Positions 1 to 6,468 of a stretch of DNA of 9,293 bases are shown here, piece by piece. The DNA lies in contig JAUYTF010000437.1 in assembly GCA_030695285.1 (NCBI GenBank), forward strand, positions 1-9,293, read 5' to 3'. Each line of letters begins with the position of its first letter. The first letter of the stretch is position 1. The position numbers and the translations under genes were made by a program. This stretch comes from Eubacteriales bacterium (GTDB lineage: Bacteria; Bacillota; Clostridia; Christensenellales; CAG-138). The notes beneath the pieces were generated by a model. The model worked only from the letters and a program-made list of their open reading frames with translations. It had not been told where the DNA came from and searched no databases.

Positions 1-26
1 ATTGATAGTATTATCTTATCCTAACA

Positions 27-87
27 CAGCGGCGCATACAGTGACTATGTTACACTTAAAGTAACGTCAGTAACGACGCTGTTTTTT
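27..87 (+). terminator. Possible terminator of an upstream gene (bulged hairpin plus T6)
   Basis: CAGCG at 27-31 pairs with CGCTG at 77-81, directly followed by six T (82-87). Inside, TGAC (42-45) pairs with GTCA (66-69) and GTTAC (49-53) with GTAAC (61-65) around a seven-base loop. The structure is long and interrupted, so it is only a weak candidate for a rho-independent terminator of a gene ending left of the window. The inner GTTAC-N7-GTAAC palindrome could instead be an operator. Confidence 0.3.
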
Positions 88-215
88 ATCCTGACTGTAA
101 GCGCGCGGCAGCGCTACCGGCAAAAGGCGGCAAGAACCGCGGCAAGCAATGCCTGAAAAAAGCGACATGTGAAATTATACACTTTAGCGCGTTAATACAG
201 CGTACAGAAAAAGCC

Positions 216-235
216 ATAAATCGGTAATAAATCGG
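216..235 (+). promoter_or_regulatory. Helically phased direct repeat upstream of the hut promoter
   Basis: ATAAATCGG occurs twice, at 216-224 and 227-235, with a period of 11 bp. The pair ends 25 bases upstream of the proposed -35 box at 261. Same-face direct repeats just upstream of a -35 box are a usual layout for an activator site, so this may be where a regulator of the hut operon binds. The repeat is seen directly; the function is inferred. Confidence 0.35.
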
Positions 236-260
236 CGAGAGCGAAATTTCCGGTTCTGTA

Positions 261-289
261 TTGACGTGGATGATTATGCAGGATAGACT
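261..289 (+). promoter_or_regulatory. Sigma-70-type promoter of the hut operon
   Basis: A -35 box TTGACG (261-266, five of six consensus bases) is separated by 17 bases from a -10 box TAGACT (284-289, four of six). Transcription would begin near 296 and leave about 36 bases of leader before the hutH start, too short for a riboswitch. This is the best-spaced promoter in the 331-base gap and faces the operon. Confidence 0.6.
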
Positions 290-331
290 CTGTTTATCCG
301 AAGAAATTCACCTGGATACGGAGTACAGCAT

Positions 332-1855
332 ATGATTGAACTAAACGGCGCCACGCTGACGATTGACGAGGTCGTGCGCGTTTCGCGCCTAAACGAAGAG
401 GCGGAGATTCCCCAGGAAGCGCTCAGAGCCATCAACCACTCCCGCGCGCATGTGGAGTCGATGCTCAAGAGCGGAGAGGCGGTCTATGGACTCACCACCG
501 GCTTTGGCAAATTCTCCGAAAAGCGCATTGCGGACGAGGACGCGGAACAGCTGCAAAGAAACCTGATCGTCAGCCACGCCTGCGGCACGGGTGAACCTTT
601 GCCAAGCGAGTCGGTGCGCGCGGTGATGCTGCTTCGTATCAACGCGCTGGCGAGCGGTTTTTCCGGCATCCGGCTTTCAACCATGGAGACGCTGCTGACG
701 ATGCTCAATCGCGGCGTACATCCCGTCATCCCCGAAAAAGGCAGTCTCGGCGCAAGCGGAGACCTCGTGCCGCTGGCGCACATGGTGCTGCCGATGATTG
801 GGATGGGGCAGGCGGAATACCACGGCGAAACTCTAACAGGCAGCGAAGCGATGCGCCGCGCGGGCATCCCTGTCATCAAACTCGCGGCAAAAGAAGGCCT
901 TGCGCTCATCAACGGCACGCAGGTGATGACCGGCATCGGCGCGCTCTGCGTCTATGACGCGGTGCAACTTTGTAAAAACGCGGACATCATCGCCGCCCTC
1001 ACCTGCGAGGCGCAGAGCAGCATCACCAGCGCGTTTGATGCGCGGGTGCATGCATTGCGCGGGCATCTGGGGCAGATACAGTCTGCGGAAAACCTTAGAA
1101 AACTGCTCGCCGGCAGCCGTCTTTCCAACGAGTGTATTCCCGGTAAGGTGCAGGACGCTTATTCGATTCGCTGCATCCCGCAGATTCACGGCGCAAGCCG
1201 GGACGCGATCGAATATGTCTTTGACGCGGTCAGCCGCGAAATAAACGCGGTCACGGATAACCCGCTCATCTTCCCGGAAGAGGGGGATGTCATCTCTGGC
1301 GGCAATTTCCACGGGCAGCCGATGGCGCTGGCGCTCGATTTTCTGGCCATCGCGCTTGCCGAGTTTGCAAACGTTTCCGAGCGGCGCACGGAGCGGCTGG
1401 TCAACCCGTATCTCAACAACAACCTACCCGCATTTCTCACGCCAAACGGTGGATTAAACAGCGGGTTTATGATCGCGCAATACGCGGCGGCGGCGCTGGT
1501 TTCGGAAAACAAGATTCTAGCGCATCCCGCGAGTGTGGACTCGATTCCCTCCTCCGCCAATCAGGAGGATCACGTCAGCATGGGTACCATCGCGGCTCGA
1601 AAGGCCGTGGAGATTCTCAAAAACGCACAGCGCGTACTCGCCATCGAACTCTTCACGGCGGGGCAGGCGGCGGGGATGATGGGGGCTAGCAAGCTCGCGC
1701 CCGCGACCCGCGCAGCGTTTGACGTCCTCCGGGAGGATGTTCCGCACATAGAGCATGATGTAGTGATGTATGAGCAGATGGCAAAATGCGAGCGTATCGT
1801 GATTGAAAACCGATTGATTCCCGCCGTGGAAGCGGTCACCGGTGAGTTGAATTAG
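332..1855 (+). CDS. hutH: Histidine ammonia-lyase HutH
   Basis: This cytosolic lyase removes ammonia from L-histidine to give trans-urocanate, the first step of histidine degradation. The 507-residue product has the normal family length. The Ala141-Ser142-Gly143 triad in GSLGASGDL cyclises to the MIO electrophile. By homology with Pseudomonas putida HutH, other active-site residues are Tyr52 (in YGLTTGFG), His82, Asn194, Tyr277 and Arg280 (in QDAYSIR), Phe326 and Glu412 (in SANQEDHVSMG). All are present, so the enzyme should be active. GGAG at 320-323 lies eight bases before the ATG and fixes the start. It is the first gene of the operon, about 36 bases downstream of the predicted transcription start. 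The related phenylalanine/tyrosine ammonia-lyases share the fold, but the adjacent hutU and hutI settle the assignment. Confidence 0.97.
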   Translation: MIELNGATLTIDEVVRVSRLNEEAEIPQEALRAINHSRAHVESMLKSGEAVYGLTTGFGKFSEKRIADEDAEQLQRNLIVSHACGTGEPLPSESVRAVMLLRINALASGFSGIRLSTMETLLTMLNRGVHPVIPEKGSLGASGDLVPLAHMVLPMIGMGQAEYHGETLTGSEAMRRAGIPVIKLAAKEGLALINGTQVMTGIGALCVYDAVQLCKNADIIAALTCEAQSSITSAFDARVHALRGHLGQIQSAENLRKLLAGSRLSNECIPGKVQDAYSIRCIPQIHGASRDAIEYVFDAVSREINAVTDNPLIFPEEGDVISGGNFHGQPMALALDFLAIALAEFANVSERRTERLVNPYLNNNLPAFLTPNGGLNSGFMIAQYAAAALVSENKILAHPASVDSIPSSANQEDHVSMGTIAARKAVEILKNAQRVLAIELFTAGQAAGMMGASKLAPATRAAFDVLREDVPHIEHDVVMYEQMAKCERIVIENRLIPAVEAVTGELN

Positions 1856-1916
1856 GATTGGTTGAATAGCAAAAGGGTTTGAGCACAGCAGATCGAATAC
1901 AGCGGAGGGAAACGCG

Positions 1917-3935
1917 ATGACAAACCAAACAGCTGCGCACGCGGAGAAGATACGCCTCAGTGGCGAACTGCCGGAGATGCCGGCATTTGACCCAACCAAG
2001 CGCCGTGCGCCGGATCGCGGCTTTCGCCTCAGCCCCGCGCAGACGCGGCAGGCGCTCAAAAACGCGCTGCGCTATGTTCCTCAATCGCTTCACGAAACCC
2101 TCGCGCCGGAATTCTTGCACGAGTTAAAAACCCGCGGGCGCATCTATGCCTACCGCTATCGCCCCACTGAGCGTATTTACGGCAAACCCATCGATCAATA
2201 CAAGGGCAAGTGTCTCGCCGGGCGCGCGCTACAGGTGATGATCGACAACAATCTCGATTTTGACGTGGCGCTCTATCCCTACGAGCTCGTCACCTATGGC
2301 GAGACGGGGCAGGTCTGCCAGAACTGGCTGCAATATCGCCTGATCAAGCGATATCTGGAAGAACTCACCGACGAGCAGACGCTGGTGCTGGAGTCGGGAC
2401 ACCCGGTTGGGCTGTTTCCGAGCAAGCCAACCGCCCCGCGTGTGATCCTGACGAACGCACTCATGATCGGCATGTTTGATAACCCGGACGATTGGGAGAT
2501 TGCCGAGCAGATGGGCGTTGCCAACTACGGCCAGATGACCGCCGGTGGCTGGATGTACATAGGCCCGCAGGGCATCGTCCACGGCACGTTTAACACGATT
2601 TTAGGTGTCGGGCGCAAGTATCTCGGCGTTTCTTCCGACGGCGACCTCAGCGGAAAGATGTTCGTCTCCTCAGGGCTTGGCGGCATGAGCGGTGCGCAAC
2701 CCAAGGCCGCGCATATCGCAGGCGCGGTGGGCGTGTTTGCGGAGGTGGACGCTTCCCGCATCCAGACCCGCCTCGATCAGGGCTGGGTCAACATGGTGTC
2801 GGACGATTTGGACGAAGTCTTCTCCCGCGCACAGCAGGCGAGAAAGAGCGGCGAGCGCATCTCGATTGCCTACCACGGCAACATCGTGGATCTGCTGGAA
2901 ACCGCCATCGAACGCAATTTTATGATCGATATGCTCAGCGACCAGACCTCCTGCCACAACGCCTACAATGGCGGCTATTGCCCGGCGGGGCTGACATTCG
3001 GCGAGCGGACGGAGTTGTTGCACCGCGACCGCGCGGCGTTTGCCAAGCGCGTCGATGATTCCCTCCGGCGGCACTTCAACGCGATTGTCGCTCTGTCAAA
3101 ACGCGGCACGCGCTTCTTTGACTACGGCAACTCCTTCCTCAAGGCGGTGTTTGACGCGGGCGTTACGGAGGTGTCGAAAAACGGCATCGACGCGAAAGAC
3201 GGCTTTGTCTTCCCTTCCTATGTAGAGGATATCATGGGGCCGCTGCTGTTTGACTATGGCTACGGCCCGTTCCGCTGGGTGTGCCTGAGCGGAAAGCACG
3301 AAGATTTGATGAAAACCGACCGCGCGGCGATGGACTGCATCGATCCCGCACGCTGCTGGCAGGATCGCGACAACCACGCCTGGATACGGGACGCGGAAAG
3401 CAACCAGCTCGTCGTCGGAACGCAGGCGCGGATTTTGTATCAGGACGAAGAGGGCAGGTGCCGTATTGCGCTGAAGTTCAACGAGCTCGTGCGGCGCGGC
3501 GAGATCGGCCCCGTGATGCTTGGGCGAGACCATCACGACGTGTCCGGCACGGACTCGCCCTTTCGCGAGACCGCAAACATCAAGGACGGCAGCAATGTCA
3601 TGGCGGATATGGCGGTGCAGTGCTTCGCGGGCAACGCCGCGCGGGGCATGACGCTCTGCGCGCTGCACAACGGCGGCGGCGTGGGCATCGGCAAGGCGAT
3701 CAACGGCGGGTTTGGCCTGCTGCTGGACGGAAGCACGCGCACTGACGAGATGATCAAGAGCGCGATGAGCTGGGATGTCATGGGCGGCGTCGCGCGCAGA
3801 AGCTGGGCGGGCAATACGGGAGCAATCGCCACCGCCGCGCGGTATAACGAGCGGGAAGCAAGCAGAGCGCACATCACCCTGCCTTGTTTGGCGGAAGAAG
3901 CGCTATTAGATCGCGTATTAGAAGAAAACAATTAG
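1917..3935 (+). CDS. hutU: Urocanate hydratase (urocanase), long form
   Basis: This NAD+-dependent cytosolic enzyme hydrates urocanate to 4-imidazolone-5-propionate, the second step of histidine breakdown. The 672-residue product belongs to the long urocanase type, close to the length of animal urocanase (about 676) and well over the roughly 555 residues of the Pseudomonas or Bacillus type. Conserved blocks visible are MTAGGWMYIGPQGIVHGT (207-224), the NAD-site segment GLGGMSGAQPKAA (253-265), DQTSCHNAYNGGYCPAG (342-358), FRWVCLSG (452-459), GRDHHDVSGTDSPFRE (536-551) and HNGGGVGIG (584-592). GGAGGG at 1904-1909 sits seven bases before the ATG. The gene begins 61 bases after hutH with no terminator between, consistent with one transcript. 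Its TAG stop overlaps the ribosome binding site of the next small frame. Confidence 0.96.
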   Translation: MTNQTAAHAEKIRLSGELPEMPAFDPTKRRAPDRGFRLSPAQTRQALKNALRYVPQSLHETLAPEFLHELKTRGRIYAYRYRPTERIYGKPIDQYKGKCLAGRALQVMIDNNLDFDVALYPYELVTYGETGQVCQNWLQYRLIKRYLEELTDEQTLVLESGHPVGLFPSKPTAPRVILTNALMIGMFDNPDDWEIAEQMGVANYGQMTAGGWMYIGPQGIVHGTFNTILGVGRKYLGVSSDGDLSGKMFVSSGLGGMSGAQPKAAHIAGAVGVFAEVDASRIQTRLDQGWVNMVSDDLDEVFSRAQQARKSGERISIAYHGNIVDLLETAIERNFMIDMLSDQTSCHNAYNGGYCPAGLTFGERTELLHRDRAAFAKRVDDSLRRHFNAIVALSKRGTRFFDYGNSFLKAVFDAGVTEVSKNGIDAKDGFVFPSYVEDIMGPLLFDYGYGPFRWVCLSGKHEDLMKTDRAAMDCIDPARCWQDRDNHAWIRDAESNQLVVGTQARILYQDEEGRCRIALKFNELVRRGEIGPVMLGRDHHDVSGTDSPFRETANIKDGSNVMADMAVQCFAGNAARGMTLCALHNGGGVGIGKAINGGFGLLLDGSTRTDEMIKSAMSWDVMGGVARRSWAGNTGAIATAARYNEREASRAHITLPCLAEEALLDRVLEENN

Positions 3936-3949
3936 GAGAAGATATATTG

Positions 3950-3991
3950 ATGGCAAAGATTCAAAAAAACGTGTTGATTGAACAAATTTAG
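3950..3991 (+). CDS. Possible 13-codon coupling peptide between hutU and ftcD
   Basis: ATG at 3950 opens a 13-codon frame (MAKIQKNVLIEQI) ending in TAG at 3989-3991. It has its own AGGAG at 3934-3938, which overlaps the hutU stop codon, though the 11-base spacing is a little long. Its stop overlaps the AGGAGAG ribosome binding site of ftcD. This arrangement could couple translation of ftcD to hutU by moving ribosomes across the gap. It may equally be a chance frame. There is no protein similarity I recognise, and the short length prevents any functional claim. Confidence 0.25.
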   Translation: MAKIQKNVLIEQI

Positions 3992-4004
3992 GAGAGCAAA
4001 AACG

Positions 4005-4898
4005 ATGGGAAAAATAATGGAATGCGTACCCAATATCTCCACGGCGGATGCCGACCTCGTGCAGGAGGCGGCTGGCGTGGTTCGCTCCACCCCGGGCGTG
4101 ACGCTGCTGAATACCTCCAGTGACGCAAGCCACAACCGCACGGTGATCACGTTTGTCGGCGATCCTGCGGGCGTGGAGGAGGCGGTCGTCCAACTCGCAA
4201 AATTTGCCGCGCGCTGCATCGACCTCACAAAACACAAAGGCGAACACCCGCGCATGGGAGCCATCGACGTGATTCCGTTTATCCCCATTCGCGAGATGAG
4301 CATGGACGAGAGCATCGCGCTCTCGAAAAAAGCAGCCGAGCGCATCTGGCAGGAGGCTTGCGTGCCCGTGTTTCTCTATGAAGCGTCTGCCACCGCGCCC
4401 CACCGCGAAAACCTCGCGAGCATCCGCAAGGGTCAGTTTGAAGGAATGGCGGAGAAGGTGAAGGAATCGCAATGGGAGCCGGATTTCGGCGGCAAAACCA
4501 TCCACCCCACCGCGGGCGTGGTCGCCGTTGGCGCGCGTGCGCCGCTGATCGCGTTCAACATCAACCTATCCACGGCGGATGTGGCGATTGCGGACAAGAT
4601 CGCCCGCGTGATTCGCCAGTCCGGCGGGGGCCTCACCTGCGTCAAGGCGATGGGTGTGTTCTTAAAAGAGCGCAACTGTGCGCAAGTGTCGATCAACATG
4701 ACGAACTATTGCCTCACCCCGCTCTATCGCGTGGTGGAGTTTGTCCGCTTTGAAGCGGCGCGCTATGGCGTGAGCATCATCGGCACGGAGATCGTGGGCC
4801 TCGTTCCCATGCGCGCCCTGATCGACAGCGCGGAATATTATCTCGGCATCGAAAACTTTGATCCCGAGACGCAGGTTTTGGAATATCGCTTGAGTTGA
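4005..4898 (+). CDS. ftcD: Glutamate formiminotransferase (stand-alone FtcD transferase domain)
   Basis: The enzyme transfers the formimino group of N-formimino-L-glutamate to tetrahydrofolate, giving glutamate and 5-formimino-THF, the last step of this hut branch. The 297 residues match the formiminotransferase half of animal FTCD; no cyclodeaminase domain is fused. The start MGKIMECVPNIS is typical, His81 in HPRMGAIDVIPF is the expected catalytic histidine, and GVVAVGARAPLIAFNI (171-186) and LVPMRALIDSAEYYL (266-280) are family blocks. AGGAGAG at 3990-3996 lies eight bases before ATG 4005, so I prefer this to an in-frame TTG at 3978 that precedes the ribosome binding site. A partner formimino-THF cyclodeaminase is needed to recycle the folate and is not in this window. 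Its position between hutU and hutI makes the role secure. Confidence 0.93.
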   Translation: MGKIMECVPNISTADADLVQEAAGVVRSTPGVTLLNTSSDASHNRTVITFVGDPAGVEEAVVQLAKFAARCIDLTKHKGEHPRMGAIDVIPFIPIREMSMDESIALSKKAAERIWQEACVPVFLYEASATAPHRENLASIRKGQFEGMAEKVKESQWEPDFGGKTIHPTAGVVAVGARAPLIAFNINLSTADVAIADKIARVIRQSGGGLTCVKAMGVFLKERNCAQVSINMTNYCLTPLYRVVEFVRFEAARYGVSIIGTEIVGLVPMRALIDSAEYYLGIENFDPETQVLEYRLS

Positions 4899-4979
4899 CA
4901 GAAGCTTTTTGCGATAATGTAGATTTTTCTAAAGATCTGCTGAATGGATGCTCTTTCGTACAGAGAGGAGGGCGAAGAA

Positions 4980-6212
4980 ATGCTACTCATCCACAATATC
5001 TCGCTTCTGCAAACCCCCGTCGGCAATGAGAGCCTTCGAGGGGAAGCGCAGGGCGAAAACCGAAAGTACCGCAACGCGAGCGTGCTCATCGACGGCGAAA
5101 CTATATGCGCCGTCGCAGAAAACGGCGCAATTCCCCCTTGCCCGCCGGATACCATGCGGCTGGATGCACGGGGCGCGTTCGTGACGCCCGGCTGGGTGGA
5201 CGCGCACACGCACCTCGTCTTTGGCGGCTGGCGGCAGCATGAGATTCCGCTCAAGCTGCGTGGAGCTGGCTACATCGAGATCCTCCAATCCGGCGGCGGC
5301 ATTCTCGATACGGTGCGCCAGACACGCGCGCTGGGCGAGGACGCGCTGTTCTCCCGCGCATGGGGCTTTCTCGACGAGCAGCTTCGATTTGGCGTGACCA
5401 CGACAGAGATCAAGAGCGGCTATGGGCTGGACTTGGAAAACGAATGTAAGCAGCTCCGCGTGATCCGACGCTTGAAAGATGAACACGCGATGGATATTGT
5501 GGCAACCTGCATGGCGGCGCACGCCGTCCCGCCGGAGTTTGCCGGGCGAACGGAAGCATATGTGGACTATGTTTGCGAAATAATCCTGCCGCGTGTGGCA
5601 AAGGAACATCTCGCGCACTATTGCGATGTGTTTTGCGAAACGGGCGTGTTCTCAGTTGAGCAGAGCAGGCGCGTGCTGGAGACGGCGCGCGCGCTGGGGA
5701 TGGGGCTCAAGATTCACGCGGACGAGATCGACGCGCTCGGTGGGGCGCTACTCGCGGGTGAACTCGGCGCCGTTTCTGCCGAGCACCTGATTGCCACCGA
5801 TGACGCGGGTATCTCCGCGCTCTCGGCTGGTCACGTCATCGCGTGCCTGCTTCCGCAAACATCGCTCTATCTCAACAAAGGCTTCGCCCGCGCGCGGGAG
5901 ATGATCGTCCGCAACGTCGCGGTTTGCGTAGCGTCAGATTTTAACCCCGGCTCGTGCCCGTCGCTCAACCTCCAACTTTCGGCAAACCTCGCGTACCTGC
6001 GCTATCGCATGACGCCGGAGGAGACGCTCACCGCGCTGACGCTCAACGCCGCCTGTGCTATAGGGCTTGGCAACCGCCTCGGCAGCATCGAGCCCGGCAA
6101 GCAGGCCGACCTGACCCTCTGGAACGCGGATGGCATGGAACTGCTGTGCTACCGCATGGGGACAAACCAGGTCAAGGCGGTGGTGAAGCGGGGGAAGGTT
6201 GTTGTGGGGTAG
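4980..6212 (+). CDS. hutI: Imidazolonepropionase HutI
   Basis: This amidohydrolase opens the ring of 4-imidazolone-5-propionate to N-formimino-L-glutamate, the third step of the pathway. The 410-residue product has usual length. Metal ligands are His76 and His78 in VDAHTHLVFGG, His246 in KIHADEI and Asp320 in VASDFNPGS. His181 (AAHAVPPE), Glu249 and His269 (SAEHL) match other conserved active-site positions. NPGSCPSLNLQL and the C-terminal GSIEPGKQADLTLW block are typical. AGGAGGG at 4966-4972 stands seven bases before ATG 4980. An ATG at 4944 in the same frame would only add twelve residues upstream of this site and is less likely. The gene is 81 bases after ftcD and is the last of the operon; a hairpin follows 21 bases after the stop. 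Confidence 0.96.
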   Translation: MLLIHNISLLQTPVGNESLRGEAQGENRKYRNASVLIDGETICAVAENGAIPPCPPDTMRLDARGAFVTPGWVDAHTHLVFGGWRQHEIPLKLRGAGYIEILQSGGGILDTVRQTRALGEDALFSRAWGFLDEQLRFGVTTTEIKSGYGLDLENECKQLRVIRRLKDEHAMDIVATCMAAHAVPPEFAGRTEAYVDYVCEIILPRVAKEHLAHYCDVFCETGVFSVEQSRRVLETARALGMGLKIHADEIDALGGALLAGELGAVSAEHLIATDDAGISALSAGHVIACLLPQTSLYLNKGFARAREMIVRNVAVCVASDFNPGSCPSLNLQLSANLAYLRYRMTPEETLTALTLNAACAIGLGNRLGSIEPGKQADLTLWNADGMELLCYRMGTNQVKAVVKRGKVVVG

Positions 6213-6233
6213 GGGAATAGGGGAAAAGGAAAC

Positions 6234-6260
6234 AGCGCCCGCGTGAACGGCGCTATTTTG
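6234..6260 (+). terminator. Probable rho-independent terminator of the hut operon
   Basis: AGCGCC (6234-6239) and GGCGCT (6249-6254) form a perfect six-pair GC-rich stem with a nine-base loop, followed by ATTTTG. It lies 21 bases after the hutI stop, where a terminator is expected. The U tract is short, so termination may be partial. The right arm overlaps the first codons of the integrase remnant. Confidence 0.5.
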
Positions 6261-6450
6261 GCAAAAAGATTATTCGCATTACTTTCGGCACAACTACGCT
6301 TCCATTCTTTACCGCGCAGGAGCCGATGTTTTGACCGCGCAGCAGTATCTTGGTCACGCTGATCCGGCAACGACGCTACGAATCTACACGCACCTTGCGG
6401 ACGAGACGCAAATGAAGGATGCGGAGAAGGTGAGGAGGGCCTTTCAGTAA
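6247..6450 (+). pseudogene. C-terminal remnant of a tyrosine recombinase (phage-type integrase)
   Basis: An open frame of 67 codons with no usable start, bounded by TGA at 6244 and TAA at 6448, encodes the last part of a phage-type integrase. It contains HYFRHNYASILYRAGADVL (box II His-x-x-Arg-His region), AQQYLGHADPATTLRIYTHL with the LGH histidine and the nucleophilic tyrosine (codon 6385-6387), then a short basic tail ending AFQ. The N-terminal arm-binding domain, core-binding domain and first catalytic arginine are absent, so it cannot act alone. It follows hutI by only 34 bases and keeps the high G+C of the hut side. It marks an old integration or deletion junction. The adjoining AT-rich DUF262 gene and the attachment-like repeats at 8447-8718 fit the same element history. 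Confidence 0.85.
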
Positions 6451-6468
6451 ACATCCTATATAGTAAAA

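Noticed and set aside
119..146. GGCAAA/GGCAAG repeats upstream of hutH resembling the arm sites
   Set aside because: Spacing is 10 and 12 rather than 11 bases and the surrounding bases differ; in G+C-rich DNA this is likely chance.
484..936. Long antisense frames within hut genes (for example 484-936, 1517-2059, 3096-3872)
   Set aside because: They are shadows caused by high G+C and codon bias opposite well-identified genes.
3978..4004. Upstream TTG start that would lengthen FtcD by nine residues
   Set aside because: It lies before the AGGAGAG that is correctly spaced for ATG 4005, and family members start at MxxIxECVPNxS.
4895..4918. Internal promoter before hutI (perfect TTGACA and TGCGATAAT)
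   Set aside because: The two boxes are only 12 bases apart, too close for sigma-70. An extended -10 at GATAAT alone remains possible but is weak evidence.
4944..4979. Upstream ATG start for HutI
   Set aside because: The AGGAGGG seven bases before ATG 4980 would fall inside the coding region, and the extra residues (MDALSYREEGEE) do not look like family sequence.
6455..6468. Small ATAGT-AAA-ACTAT hairpin as terminator for the DUF262 gene
   Set aside because: Only five AT-rich pairs and no U tract on the minus strand.
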